Source of the DNA: Megalonaias nervosa
Taxonomy: Eukaryota > Mollusca > Bivalvia > Unionida > Unionidae
Assembly (NCBI GenBank): GCA_016617855.1
Contig: JAECUM010009696.1
Span: 1-64,000, forward strand
Direction of reading: 5' to 3'
DNA length: 64,000 nucleotides
The notes under the pieces: generated by a model
Databases searched by the model: none
The model's input: the letters and a program-made list of their open reading frames with translations, nothing else
Told to the model about the DNA's origin: nothing
Part shown: piece after piece, positions 8,015 to 21,362 of the stretch
Layout of the letters: the number at the start of each line of letters is the position of its first letter
Position numbering within the stretch: the first letter of the stretch is position 1
Position numbers and translations under genes: made by a program

Positions 8015-10635
8015 AGGGATATAATGGCTGCATGATTCACCCCAAAACCTGCCCAAAATCACAAGAAAACATTGGAAACAGTATTTTGTAGAAATAAAAA
8101 ATAGGCCATATTTATTTTTTATATTGGATATGAACGTTGAAACAAAGGAGACAAATGTTACTATATTCATTGCCAGTGCTGGTTATTGAGTCGAAACAGA
8201 CCCAGTCAATACGTTCCAAGTAAAAACGGCCTCATTGTGAAGTAAAGAATGGACCATCAGTGTCATACATACCAACGATGATGATGAAAACAATATGTAC
8301 ACTACATTGTAAATATTTTAAATGTATTTGTTCTTGTCCTTATTAGCAATTGGTTGTCGCTATGGGCTTATGCTATATATTGTATTTCTTCGTTGCATTT
8401 TATTTAAATTTTCTTGTTAGAATCATCTGAAGTAAATAATTGCCTATTAGTACCATAACTATCAAATGAGATTAACACAACATTACAAAACAATGAACAA
8501 TTGAAACTACCGCATAATTTCTTTATAATTAATTTCAGATTTCTATCAATTATGGCATGTCTCGCTGCCAACTAAAAATTTATAAATGTATACAAAGATT
8601 ATTGTTCAAAGTCTTATCAAGCACAGTTTTTAAACATGAAATAAAGTGTATCAACATTAAACTAAAGAAGTTCAATTCAATTGTATTTTGCATATTTTCA
8701 AGCGAAGTATTAATACAATTAACATAAATAAAAGTAATGCTTGCAACCTGTGTTGTAGGTGACAAAAAATTCTCAAAATTTTACAAAGATTATTACACAT
8801 TAACATTGCAAAGATATTTACATAAAACCATTTCAAAAACTGGAACAATGGAAATTCGTAGCCATTTACTGACATTATGCAAGTGTATTTCTAGTTCAAT
8901 TTGCACAGCCTTGGTTAATATTTGCCATTATCACAATTTCTTTTGTGGTGTTTGTTCCACCTTTATGTGCTTTCTTTGCCCAGGTTTGTTTCCTGCATCT
9001 ATTTTCAGCCAGATGTATTGTAATTTTCCATTGAAGGAATTTATGTACTTCGAAGTGTTGGAATTTAGTTGCTTTCTTAAAAATTTTGTAATGATTCTTG
9101 TCTTTTCTGCTGAGGTTTTTGCGCGCCAAATGGTTTAATGAATTACATATAAAGAGGAAGGGCCAAATAATTTATAACTGCCAGAGCCATATAGTGCGCA
9201 ACGCAAGTCTATTAACTGAGCTTCAGTTATGGTATATAACCTGTTGATTAATTCAGGTATCTTGTGTTGTTTCCAATCAGCGACCTGCTTAAGTTTGTTA
9301 TTTATGGATTCCAAGTTGTTGTTGGTCCAAAGACTCGTGATAGTTTTGTTTTTTAGTGGTTTGTACACAAGCATTTTAATTGTTTGACATCAGAACTTTT
9401 TGAAGTATTGTGCGAAATTGGGATATTGTTTTAAATACATTGCAAGATTGTCTTCTCGTTTCGCATTTACAGTGTCATCTTGTCTGAATATTAAGCCACT
9501 GTCTTCAATGAAGAGCATATGAAGTATTGATTTTGTGACAAGATCGTCAAATCCGTGTTTATGCAAAGAGTGCCGAATGTTGTCTTTAATATGCTTAGTA
9601 CAATGTAAAAATTCTGCACTACAGAAATTTGATTTTAGAGCATTTGTCACAGCTTTTTCATCGTCCATACCAAATATAAACTTATCTCCAATTTTTTTGC
9701 AAATATGCCTTGTGTAACTTTGTGGACCACCGCTTTGTCAAAGCATGTGCTAGAATAAGTTTGCTGCTTATGCATTGTTTGCCTTAAATGATAGAAATTG
9801 CTATTGCAACTTTAGATATATTTATATATAATTACAAAATAATCTCACCATTCTCATTCAATTTAGAACACCCTACCTTGTATCTACTCCTTTGATTTGT
9901 ACTGCCTTCTGTAACTTCTTTGGACTGCAGTTTTGTCACAACATGTACTCTAATAATAGTTTGGTTCGTACTAAAACAAATAGTGTTTTGAAGACAATTT
10001 TTACCTTACATTTATATGTATGGATTTATATGTCTTCCCATCTGCCTCGCACAAATGAATCTCATGCGCAGAAGACAGTTTTATCATTATTATTAAATTT
10101 CAGGCAACAACAATAACATTCTTAAATGCAGTGACATGAAGTATAAAGAAATTAATGGATCAGCAGGTATTTTCACTTCAATTTAAAATCAGTACCTTTA
10201 CAAATGAGAAATATAATTATCGCTATAGCACTTAGTGACAACAATTTGTTAATAAAGACGATAAATACATGTAAAAATATTTATAATATTGTGCATATGT
10301 TATTGTTGTCATCCTCGTTGATATGTATGGCACTGATGGTCAATTATTTACTTCACAATGAGGCCATTTATACTTGGAACATATTGACTGGGTCCGCCTT
10401 TGACTTGAGAACCAGCATTGGGGATGAATCCAGTAACATTTGCCTCCCTTTTGTCATTTCCCTCCGATGTAAATACTCAGTGTGGCATAATTTGTCATCT
10501 GTTTCAACAAGATAGTATTCTTTCCAATGTTCTCTTGTGGTCTTGGCTATGTTTCATTTGATTTACATCATGTTTGTGGTGGATTTGGGCAATTTTGGGT
10601 GGTTTTGGGTGAATCATGTGGCCCAGGATATAATT
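8015..10635 (-). mobile_element. MULE-like DNA transposon with long terminal inverted repeats
   Basis: The ends are long inverted copies of each other. On the left, ATGATTCACCCCAAAACC (near 8030-8050) and GACCCAGTCAATACGTTCC (8198-8216) appear. On the right, complements of closely related sequence appear near 10600-10615 and 10377-10395. The similarity extends over roughly 400-500 bp per arm, from about 8015 and 10635 inward. A MULE-type transposase remnant on the minus strand lies between the arms. Long terminal repeats around such a transposase are typical of Mutator-like elements. The exact borders and target duplication could not be fixed by eye. Confidence 0.75.
8900..9720 (-). pseudogene. 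MULE-type transposase, C-terminal half, broken
   Basis: Mutator-like transposases cut and paste DNA using a DDE-type domain. The piece at 9668-9390 (MDDEKAVTNALKSNF, then LHCTKHIKDNIRHSL) matches the region where these proteins read xDGEKAL and HLRCFxHxxxNI. After a stop near 9388, the piece at 9374-9135 continues with NNNLESINNKLKQVADWK and LIDLRCALYGSGSYKL, the usual downstream block. A Lys-rich piece with NKPGQRK near 8940 may be the C-terminus in another frame. Stops and frame changes separate the pieces and the N-terminal part is missing, so the protein is dead. It lies inside matching inverted repeats (8015-10635). Confidence 0.65.
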
Positions 10636-10926
10636 GCATGACTGCATTATATACGAAACCACAGTACACAAGCTTGAACCATTTTAAGTACTGAATCCTT
10701 GAATTGCAAGAACACAATAATATCATGTACTGAACTGCGTTATAGTGGGAATGATGGAAAATTTGACTAAAGCATATGTGAGTGTTAGGGTGAGAATAAT
10801 GGTTTTATAGTGTCATTGTCAATTTTAACTGCCACTAATTTTGTCAGAATTAATCTTCATTTGACAGCAGTGCTGGTCTTGTAACCAGTGATATTAGAAA
10901 GTCTCTGCATGTCATGTTTATGTATA
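10636..10926. other. Short spacer between two transposons
   Basis: About 290 bp without a gene or clear repeat separates the MULE-like element from the pogo-like element. Confidence 0.4.
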
Positions 10927-12517
10927 CACCACTCCCTCGATAACTTGCGCCCTGATAAATCGCGAACCTGCTTATAACGCGGGGTCAGGCGTGGATCCCA
11001 ATTGTTAAACCAGAAAATACAAAAAAACATTGATCCCTATTGGTTGAACTTGAAGAAAATCACGATCGAAATTGGTAACGGAAACTTGATATACCGCTCG
11101 TTTTATCGTCGAAAACGGTAGATAGGACATGGAAATTTAATCAACATTATGAAATAACGACTTTTAATAAGAAGTCATATGATTTGTTACATTTTCTATT
11201 CAAACAACATTCTTAATAAACCGCAATTAAAAATATTAAAGGACATTTCGATCAATGAAAATGTCACTTACGCCAAGTGGAGGCAGTACTTTAATAAATA
11301 AATACTAATTAAATAAAAAATTTTATCAATTGAAATTTGTGTTCTAGTTCTATCTTTTAGTTCCTTTTAAGTGTAATCATCATAAATGCAATGTGTCCTC
11401 TTGTAATTAAACGTAAAATGCGTCAATCTATTGTAACAGCTATGTCCGTGAGCGTTTCGCTGAGAACCTAATTAAGTGCCCACCGTGTTTTGATATCAGA
11501 CTAGCGGAAGCATCTGTTGTATTGTTGCACTAAATAAAAAGAGGGCCTCCATTTCTATTATCACGGTAATTATGTCTTCTGAATCTAGAAAAGGAGGTGG
11601 AATTGAAAAAAAAGTCAAAAGGCATACAAATCCTACATGCTTAAGAACCAGCGGCACTGGTCATATGTCGGGTAACTCATTTCATTTCATCAAATCAAAC
11701 ACTGTGATACATTTTATTTTGTACATATCTAATTAAACTACCTTAAAAATTGCCTACTCAATCATAAATGTGATTAAAGATAGCAATGCAGCCAAGCGAA
11801 ATGGGTACTTCGTAAAATAATGCGCTTTGTTTCACAGATACGGACCGTTGTGGGAAAAACGAGTTTCAGAGAATTCTTGAATTCACACGTAGAGATATCC
11901 TCAAGCATGATAAGAAGTTTCACTATTACTTTTGCAATGAAATCACGGCATGAATATTCTACTAATTGAAAAATACAAAAATTGAATTTTGACATAGACG
12001 ATTGTCAGACGAAATAAATGTTACCTGTTTTTGATAAAAAGGAATCTTGTTTGGTAGTGTCTCAACAGTTAGGTTAGTCTGGTTCGCTGCTTTGTAGACT
12101 CCTAGTTTCGTGAAATACTATTAAACAACACTCCGGGAACCAGACTAATCAACAAAACAAAAAGCCGTGACGTAATACATGAATGTTTTTGCATACCGTG
12201 TTTGGTTGTTGAAACCAGTTGCAATCATGTTATCGATCTTTCAGATGTTGGACATTTTGAAAATAAATGTGATATATAGATAATAACAAACAACTTCATC
12301 AGAAAAAGCGCTTTATTGATGATTTTTCTCGACTCACTTATAAAATGAGGATTCAGCCATTAAACAGTCCAGTTCCCCCTCCCCGCAACCCCAACCACAT
12401 GGTTTTCTGGATGTTTAGCAGGTTTTTGGGAGGTCCCTCGGTAACTCGCGCCCTCACTTACAGTGCGGTCTGTGTTTTTTGGACCCTGATGTGCACGAGT
12501 TAATCGAGGGAGAGGTG
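10927..12517. mobile_element. Non-autonomous pogo/Tigger-like DNA transposon, copy 1
   Basis: The ends are inverted: CACCACTCCCTCGATAAC on the left and the complement of CACCTCTCCCTCGATTAAC on the right. TA lies on each side (10925-10926 and 12518-12519), the target duplication of Tc1/mariner/pogo elements. The ends resemble pogo/Tigger ends. A second copy with the same ends and the same interior lies at 46253-47757. No transposase domain is present; the small frame at 11774-11995 has a counterpart at 47081-47320 but looks like a by-product of nucleotide similarity. Confidence 0.85.
12074..12148. repeat. Hairpin module inside the pogo-like element
   Basis: TTAGTCTGGTTC at 12074 and GGAACCAGACTAA ending at 12148 are inverted. 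A degenerate form lies at the same place in the second copy (near 47367-47440), so the module was present before the family spread. Related ends form the free element at 34689-34788. Confidence 0.65.
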
Positions 12518-12519
12518 TA

Positions 12520-13368
12520 TTAAGAATCATCGAATTCGAGTATGGGCAAAATGCATATATATGAAATTATATATTATATAAAATATATAATCCCTCAAAT
12601 TGATGATGTGGAATGCTGGACATTATAGACTAGTTCATTGCCTCATCAGTGTAAAGCAGCATGCCATGTTTAGTTAAAAATTTTGCATGCCATGTTTAGT
12701 TAAAATATCTTAGTGATGTAATGTTGCAGAAATTAATGTAAGGAGGACAGGCCATAAGTCTAGTTGATGATACCATGGGAGCCTGTAAATTAAACTATTG
12801 GTAAAGTTATACTACTTACTGGAAAGTTAGGAGGATGGGCAGTCAGGCATCATAACTCCTTTTAAATGAGGATATTTAAGGCTGAAAATCAAACTCGTGT
12901 GAGGTCACATGATCAGTGTATAGCTACATTACCAAAACTGGTTAAAATTCTGACAATTTCTGGTAAAATTATCTTGCAGGAACAACATTGTTGATGGACA
13001 GACTAACTGATGGATGGAAAGCTGGACACTGTGACAATCTATGTCTGCATCAAACTTGTCCAGCAGAGCCCTGCAGACACGTCCTTCAACCTTCAGTCCT
13101 TTGATACTCATGTTTTACTGTGAACCAATAGTACATATTTTATGAGGCCACTTCACACAACAGGTTTTATCATAAGATTCATACAAACCTACAGGAGAGT
13201 GTACTCCTCAGAATTGTTTGACCCACTTGTTCCCTTGTTTAAAACTTTTATTATCATGCACTGCTCATGTGACTATTTCCAGCTGTTGACTTGTTATCTA
13301 GGACTGCAATCCACATCTATATTTAAATGCTGAAAACTTGTACAGTTGGCACACCATGTTCTTACCAG
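12520..13368. other. Upstream region of the SMIM15-like gene
   Basis: No coding exon is supported. A direct repeat of GCATGCCATGTTTAGTTAAA occurs at about 12659 and 12686. A 5' UTR exon of the next gene may lie here or further upstream, because the first coding exon is preceded by a splice acceptor. Confidence 0.4.
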
Positions 13369-15554
13369 GGACAATTTGTAGAAAACTAACACAAAAATGT
13401 TAGATTTTGTGGCAGCTGGGGAAGGTAACTCAACTGAGACACTTGGGGTGCCTCCTGGAAAATCAGGACCAATTGGTCTCATTGTTATCCTCATATTTGC
13501 TGCAATTCCAGGTGCAATTATTGGTGAGTTTGTCAGTTATGACTTAAGTTAATTTGATAATGGTTACTAAATCCTACTTCTTCAAAAGATTGGACACAAT
13601 GTATAGCCTATCCTGTGCAAAGAAATGGTGTTAAACCAAAAACAACATCAAAAGTTTGTAAATATTTTATGTGGTTGTACAAATAGTCAGGGTCAGTAAT
13701 CTCCATTATCAACAATGTAATTATGATGATGGTCAAATTTTAAAAAAATTCAGAAATGTTGAAACATATAAAATATTACTATAAAAGTCAGGCCATTTTG
13801 CATATGCGTAATGTCCTTAATTTAATTTATCTATCACAAAACATTTTTGCTGATTAGTATTAACATTGTTTTTGTCCCATAAAACGAAAGTTAAAGAAAA
13901 AAAACCCAATGAAAACTGTAAATGACTGATAACCCAGTCATTTCTTCCACATATAAATACAAATATGTATTTAAAAAAAATGCATTTGTCTTCCTCAAGT
14001 TGCAAGTAAAAAGTTTTTAAAATGTGTAAATCTGATAAGGCCATCCACTGATCACCATGCTAAAGTGTGACATTTAATGGCAGAGTGCTTCCAGTTTTAG
14101 CGTAAAATTGGATTTGGAATGGTTGAACAGACATGCAAACAGATAACCTGAAAACAGGAATGTTGGCTTCTGCTATCACAACAGGGCATAAAAATATAAA
14201 AATGCTTTCCAAAGATGAAGCCTCTAATTGTACATTCCCCAGTACACAAACTGCTTATTTGCAGTATACATTCTAGCTGCTGGGTGAACTGTGTGTAGAG
14301 GGCCTGTGTATTACAAATATTGTGAAAATGTGGAAATGGTTAAAGAAGACATAGTCTAGATATTACAGTCAAGATTTTCTATCATTGTGCCTTGACTGGT
14401 TCAATGCTTTTATTAAACTGGTTTTTTAGACTTACTGCTTGAACCAGTAAAATATAAGAAATAAGATTGAGTTATGGCTGAATAAAAACCATACAATCTG
14501 AGACAGTTTGAATTTTTCTTCTTAACATTATGATGTCAATAATAATTAGACATTTTATGTATTAAACCTGATCCAACTGTTAATTATTATTGGTAGGAAT
14601 TATTATTTTCCAATTTATTTTATTGGATTCTGACAAAAAGGTCTTGAAATGCAAAATTCCATGATCATGACTTGTACATTATTGTGAAACATTGATAAAT
14701 GATTCTATGCTCCCTGATTATATTTCTGGTTGTGTGTGCCATAAAAGGAACTTACATTAGAAGTGAGAGAGCCTTATACAGTGATGTTCCAACAAGATGT
14801 TGCCTTGATAAAACACAAAAATACAGGAAATCATGTCATAATTTATATCATGAATGAAGAATTAAAACTAAAATAAATTAAGAAACCATGATAAAAAAGA
14901 TTTGACCAATTTAATTTTATACCTACATGATACAGTGAAACCTGTCTTGAAAGACCACTGCTATGTGAGACCACCTGTCTTGAGAGACCATATTCTCAAC
15001 GCACAAATTTAATGATTATATAGCATTGTGACCTGTTATGAGAGACCACCTGTCTTGAGAAACCATAATTTTATGGCAGAAAGGGTGGTCTTTCAAGACA
15101 GGTTCTACTGTACATGTACCCTCCCTGACCAGTCTTGAGTCAGCTATGTTTATTCTTGGGGAGAGTACTGAGCTCGCGCTTCTTCCACATGATACATGTA
15201 TAGCCAATAATGATTCTGAACATGCCATTGAAAACCAATAGACCATTCAGCAAACCCTTTTCAGTGGTGTACTGAACGACTTCATTGTGAGGAATCAGTG
15301 TATCATCGTCAGTACACATACTGGTCATTGTTCATAAATTCATAATTTATATACGTAATAAATATTACTGATGAATTGGGCCCAGTCTTTTTTGCAAAAA
15401 CAAACCTTAGCTTTTTCCAATTTTTCTTTCAGTATTTTTCACCTACAAATTGGTGAAAAGTTTGCGAGATAAAGCAAGGCAGAAAGAGGAAAAGAAGAAA
15501 CTAAAACAACAGAAGAAAGAAAAAGAAAACCAGAGAAAACCGAAGAAAAAATAA
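13369..15554 (+). CDS. Small single-pass membrane protein, SMIM15-like, two coding exons
   Basis: Coding exons 13397-13523 and 15433-15554 join in phase through a GTGAGT donor and a TTTCTTTCAG acceptor to give 82 residues. The first coding exon has its own acceptor (CTTACCAG, exon start 13369) and an in-frame TAG before the ATG, so the start is well placed. Residues 1-23 are short, acidic and polar; about 25-47 form one membrane segment (IGLIVILIFAAIPGAIIG, then VFFTY). The rest is a Lys/Glu/Gln-rich helix (KLVKSLRDKARQKEEKKK) ending PKKK. Length, the single helix and a charged tail starting with KL resemble SMIM15, an animal protein of unknown function. The match is from recognition of layout, not a search. 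A Lys-rich tail ending KKxK-like could hold it in the ER. Confidence 0.7.
14931..15112. mobile_element. Tigger-like MITE in the intron of the SMIM15-like gene
   Basis: About 180 bp with near-perfect inverted ends: TACAGTGAAACCTGTCTTG on the left and the complement of TACAGTAGAACCTGTCTTG on the right, both followed by AAAGACCAC. TA flanks both ends. The interior repeats the phrase GAGACCACCTGTCTTGAGA. Related copies lie near 19055-19277, 34306-34560 and 35872-35958. Confidence 0.85.
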
Positions 15555-18500
15555 TAATGTCAGCACTTAGTCTATGTATTAAACAATTTTACCGGTAATA
15601 TTATTCTTGATAGTGAATTGTCTAGGAAAGAGATTTAAATTTGTACCATTCTACCAGATAGGCAGCTTTCATCACATGAAGAGATGTGGATAACCCGTGA
15701 CAACAAGAAACAAACAAACAAGGGAGGCAATTCAGTATGGAACATGGAGAAAAACATATTTCGGATTGTAACATTTGAGTATTGTACATGAAGGAGAGGA
15801 AAAATTTGTGTATTAGTTTATTGTTGTAAGGCAAAGATTGAACCAATTTAATGTGTGTAAAAAAAGAAATGTTTGATGAATAATGTCTCTTCATTTTGTC
15901 AACCCTAGATCACTTTGAAAATATTTAAAGCAAAATTCAAATTTGAAATGATGTTGCAAACCGTAGTTTAAAGATTTACATATATGCTTTAAAGATACAA
16001 TAGGAATTACTTTTATTACTCTGACTTTATGCTGATAATAAATTGATAATGCTATTTTATGGCTTTTGATCATTAAATTCATGGTTTGCCACTGTTGAAG
16101 ATTCCACAGAATTGGTTTTCCGAGACAAATATGAAATTTTAACGTGTCTTATCTTGTATCTTCAATATACACACTTTCTGTATAGAAGAATAGCCATTAT
16201 CATTACTTACGTAGTTTAGTAATGAGCTTTTGAAAGTGAATTTTGAACTTTTGTTAATGATACTGATGTTGTACAGTAATTGGACAGTTTTATAGATATA
16301 GAAGTAGAGTCTGACTAGAATAAATACATTCCATTTAAACTGCTGTATATACTCTCTCATAAGTCAAGTTCAATTGCAATAGACCCACATCTACAGTCAC
16401 ATAGTGTTTCATGTGCACTAATCCTACAAGAGCTTGAGAAAAGATGAATGTACATTTATCACAATGCTGAAAATGGATTTTCCCAAGCTGATCCTTTTCA
16501 CAAAATGTAGGGCCTAATTTCCATTAAAAAAATTATTTATATCTTCCCAAGATTGACCGGTAAATTCCCAGTTCAGTCAAGCAGAACGAGACGTTCAAAT
16601 AACATTGAACGTTTTGTGTTCTTGTTCCAATTCAAAAGATGAAAAACTGACCAAAATCATATTGTGATAAACAAATTAAAGTACATGAAATGATACTCTT
16701 TACTTTGGTTTTTTTTTGTAAACAACTTCCAATTATTTTCAATAATGTGCAGTTTTCTATGGGCCCTTGGCCCTAAATTGATAAAACTAGAAGAGAGCTG
16801 CCATATGACCTCTGCCCAACAGCAGGTATTATGTGAATGTATTCTGTATGTCTTTCATATGGTTGTATATGTCTTTTTAATAAATGACCTTATCAATATG
16901 ACATTGCATAGGCCTGTATGTCATATTTGATAGTATTCTTGTAATACCTTCATGTGATGTCAAGCACTTGACTATTAATATCTAACATGTTCTTAGTTAA
17001 TTTTGAAAGCTAATGGCCTTTTATCATATTTTAAAATTCCTATAGCTGAGCTTATTGTAAAGGAAATTTATGAAGCCAGTTAAATAATTTCAGTATTTTT
17101 TTCTACAAAGGCTGGTAAATGATTGAAATTAAACAGCCACTTTCATTAATTCTTAAACAGTCTCTTCATGTAAAATTCCGTTAGAGTCTCTTGTTTGCAT
17201 TACTGGATTGTCATCAGATTTTGTTTATAACTGTACTGAACAACGTAGAAGGTATATAAATATTAGAGATGAAAACTTTAAGGGTCAAGGTTATCTGTTC
17301 ATTTTAAAGGTGAAACATTTGTCTTGGATTACATTTGTCAGGGATTTTTTTTTCTCAAAATAATATAAGGTGTGGTTGAATCAGAAGAGGCCCAACTGAT
17401 AAAAACATTTGATTCAAAACAGTTTGAAGGCTGTTCCATTTAAACATACACTGTACACAGGGAAGGCAGTTTTTTAAAAATATATGCCAGGGTACTTTGA
17501 TTTCAGAGTTCATATTAAAATGATAAGAAAATTATAAATTGCATCTATGGGTGAGTACCCCACATTAAAAGTACCTTCCCTGAGTCCCATGTGTGTTTTA
17601 CTGGAATAGCAATGACATTGAAAGGTCAAATATTCATTTAATTATTCAACATTTATCACAGTTGAGACAATAAATTTCTGTCCATTAGTGCCAGTGGCAG
17701 TAGTATAGCAAGAAATTCTGGGACCACCTGCAAAACTTAATTATGGGTCCCTTGCAGATACGGGAGTTGATTGGGTGGTTGCTATACCACTGTCTTCTGG
17801 TCATAGACTTGAAGAGCTTATGAACTGGCGTGTTGTATGTCGCCTGTCTGTTAGCACAAGTTTTTTTTTATTGCTGCTTCTCCTGAACTACTTGGAGGAT
17901 TGCCATGAAACTTTAGACACACATTCATCCAGTTGTCTACCTGGTGTTAAATGGAAATTGGGCCACTCAGACATCCAGTACTGCATCCAGTATGAACACC
18001 AAAAATATCAGAAATGGTTTCAAGACTCAGAAATAAAAAGAAGAAAAGGTCTTATCTTGAATTCCTGATAATTCTTATCAGCCATTCAAGTGTCTTGCCC
18101 TTGAATGGAATTTTGTTCCAGTTTTGGTGAGTTTGTGTCATTTGTGTTTATCACAACAATGATAAGTTTTAAATCTGCTGGCAGAACAAGGTCAAAGTTT
18201 GTTTGATTTATATTTTTTGTAGTTGTGAGCTAATTATGTGGACCTTAATTTTATGGTTTACTGTATCTTTACTAGCAACGGGTTGTCTGTGCATTTCATT
18301 CCACATCAACCCTTGGCATAAGTAACTAGTTGAAACAGTTTCTACCATAGCACTGTCTAATTGGATGCAGCTGAAAGAAACTTGCCTTGGAAGAAAGTGA
18401 TGAATGAGGACAATGATAGTGTAGCGTGTAAATTTCTATAATTTAAACTTAACTCATTCTTCTTTTGAGAGAGAGCATATTGACATCATATAAGTAACCA

Positions 18501-19054
18501 TACTGAATACATAGCAGGTTATGTATTTAGCTTTTTGAATGGTCAGTTGATGTCACTTGCCATGGCAGTAACTATTTCAACTGCAGAAGGACAGTTTCTG
18601 ATTGCTATAAACGCCATGGTTCAAGGGTTGATGTGTAATGAAATGGATAGCAAAGATGTGCATACTCTCATCTTTATATGGAAACCTAGACATTTTCTAA
18701 TGCAATCTTTATTTTCGTGTTTCAGTGGGTGCACAAGTGTGTCAATAAATTGCACCAAAATTTTCAGACAGGTTTTGAGGTAACCTGTTTATGCCTATAC
18801 AGTCAGCTTGAATTGTGTTCAAGTTTAATCTTTGTTGTAAATAACTTTTAAATATCTTGGTCAGCTTCAAAACATGTTAAGGAAATGTACACAGTAAATT
18901 TTATGTATACACTTTACAATATTTTATGAAGCCGTTTTTTTTTTATATACTTTAATGCTAAAGGTGTCCTGTTTTAAGTTTTAAAAGTACTAGTGTTGTA
19001 ACTTATGGTACTTGCTGTGAAATTAAAATTGTTGTAAACTCTGAAATTTCATTG
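15555..19054. other. 3' flank of the SMIM15-like gene; no further gene supported
   Basis: The first part should be the 3' UTR of the upstream gene; AATAAA-type words occur at several places (for example near 16319), and none can be preferred. Frames up to 97 codons (17775-18068, +) have no recognisable domain. The stretch is unusually free of recognisable transposons compared with the rest of the window. Confidence 0.4.
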
Positions 19055-19277
19055 GCCATCCTGTCTCAAAAGACGATATTTAGTCTTGAACATATATATA
19101 AAAATCTATCTTGAAAGATCACCCCACCTTCCCAAAAATCATGGTCTCTTAAGACAAGGTGGTCTCTTATAATAGGTCCAAATGGTACATAATCAGTACA
19201 TCTTTGCACTGAGAATCTGGTATCTCAAGACAGGTGGTTTGTCGTAGCAGTGGTCTTTCAAAATAGGTTTTACTGTA
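19055..19277. repeat. Degenerate Tigger-like MITE
   Basis: It shares the phrases TGTCTCAAAAGAC, GGTGGTCTCTTATAATAGG and AGTGGTCTTTCAAAATAGG with the 14931-15112 element and ends in TTTTACTGTA. The left end is decayed. Confidence 0.6.
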
Positions 19278-20790
19278 GAAATAAAGTTTGATCTTAAATT
19301 CTGAATTTTGTAATCTATATTATCTAAAGTTGAACTTTATTATACATGACAAATATAAAGAACATATCATCTCTTAATAACATTTGTCTGATAGAAAATG
19401 GGTGGGTTTGTTTATTAATAATATCCATGATTTGTTTGGCACAAATTTCTAGTCAGTATTATTTAATTATTGCCATGATAATTTCTCCACATCTGCATTT
19501 GCATGCATGTGTTATAAAGATACTGACTTGTGCATTATCAGGCATGAAAGGGAAGTTTGTAAGTGAACCAGAACATAGTATCAGCTATGAGTTATTAATG
19601 TCAAAGTATTGATTTTTTTCAAGTTTCCATTACACTATTTCATTCAAAAAATATAGCATTTTTACATTCCTGTGTTTTGGTCACAAAGATATTTCATGAT
19701 GTAGATTGTATCTTGTAAGAAACTTCGTCAGAATGTATTGTTTAGACAACAGAAAAATTTTGATGTGAATGTTTACATGTTAATACAAGTGCATTTTTAT
19801 TTTTTGAATAAAGTTGTTAAAATGCAGTAAATATCCATTTCATAATTCATAATCATATAGTCAGATATTGCTGCAGTATACCAATTTAACATTAGGTCAC
19901 TTTTGTGAGATTTAAAAAATATTTTTAAAAATTAATTTTGAAAAAAATTCTGTGTACATTTTCCATTCACAAGGAGAATGGCAAACTTTAATTGAGACTT
20001 AGTACACAAACCATAACCATGTGAAGCATTTGTCACCTTCAAGTGAGAAAAGAAAAACCTTGTTATTTTATGTTGTTACTTCAGGTTGCTAGTTTATTTT
20101 GTGACCACACAGGAATTCCTTCATTTTTAATTGATTGAAGTAAATTTGTTGCATGAAATCATAGATGCAATAGAAAGATATGCTCTTACAAAATGTTGAA
20201 TGGTCATAACAAGAATTGCTTGTGTTTTGTGATTCTCTTGACTGATTTGTGAACCATTAATACCTTGGATATTATTGTGCATGTTTTTATTGGATTCTGT
20301 ATTTTAAATTCTTTTGCCATAGACGCTTAAAATATATGCCTTGTCTTGTGGTTATATTTTGTAAGTTATGTAAATTTACAAGCTGTTTAAAAGTCTACAA
20401 CAATAAAGTGGACCAGTATTGAAAAAAATAAACATTTTATCCTGACAGTTGTTTCAGTCTTACATTTTTGCTCTTAAATAGACATTTTTATTGAAGTTAG
20501 TTTTCAGACTCGGCATTTTATAGGAACATTACACATAATCTCTCCAGGAATCCATTGCTCTCTTGTCCATTAAACCTTTGTTAGCATTTCAAGTTTTCAC
20601 AAAATCTTGTAAAATGCAAACTTATCAATTTGTCAGTGGTGAGTACTTTTGCTGAGTTATATGCATGCCTCATTTATTGTTTTGTAAGTATACTTTTTGA
20701 TGGTTCAGATATATTTATGACCAAATATTAAAATATTTTCAAAAGGTGTAAATAACAGTAGGTGAAATTATTTTGCTGTGTATTTATGTG
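19278..20790. other. No gene supported
   Basis: AT-rich sequence with only short frames. CAATAAA near 20401 could be a polyadenylation signal of a long upstream transcript, but nothing ties it to one. Confidence 0.35.
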
Positions 20791-20792
20791 AG

Positions 20793-21050
20793 CCCTAGGC
20801 TAAGGGTTGCTCATTGGCTAGCATGTTGGACTTGTAAATGAAAGATGTGGGTTTGATTCCTACAGATGGATCAGCCTGGGTTGGCTGTTGGGTTGTTTAC
20901 TTGGATTGGGCACATTATTGAAACTGCTTCTGCACGAAATAACCAAATTATTTTGCTGTGCCAGAAATTGCCCGACTAAATCGGAATTAATCAGCTTTGA
21001 GACTGACATGCAAGCACAATCGGAAAGATGCTATTTAATTTCATAAGAAA
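20793..21050 (+). mobile_element. tRNA-derived SINE, different family
   Basis: A box-like TGGCTAGCATGTTGG and B box-like GGGTTTGATTCC are spaced as in a tRNA-derived polymerase III promoter (20815-20860). The body that follows does not match the SINE at 27979. The 3' end is not sharp. Confidence 0.5.
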
Positions 21051-21079
21051 AATGATAAATGTACCAGAAATTTTACTTT

Positions 21080-21362
21080 TCACTGGGTTTGGCCTGCACG
21101 TGCCTCCCCTTCCCCAGTCATGGTGTCAATAATTTTGGATGAAGACATATCCAACACTTGTATCTTAATAACCCTTGATCCAATTAGCTTCATATTTAGA
21201 ATATAATACTGTCAATTGATCTTCTTCTCTCATGACCACCCCACCCCCATCTCTTCCAGGGTTCTGCCTCTGAATGGGGTCAAGGATTATGATGAGAACA
21301 CATTTTGATAGATATTTGGGTTAAAGTTGTCTTGACTTTTATTTGTATAACCCCTTTGCCAT
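21080..21362. repeat. Degenerate tandem array, left remnant
   Basis: Phrases such as CTTGATCCAATTAGCTTCATA and ACACATTTTGATAGATATTTG recur in altered form on the other side of the LINE (24200-24720). The LINE therefore sits inside an older array. Confidence 0.5.

Noticed and set aside
11774..11995. Frame shared by the two pogo-like copies (also 47081-47320).
   Set aside because: The frame contains no transposase motif, and the copies differ by indels; the similarity is that of the DNA as a whole.
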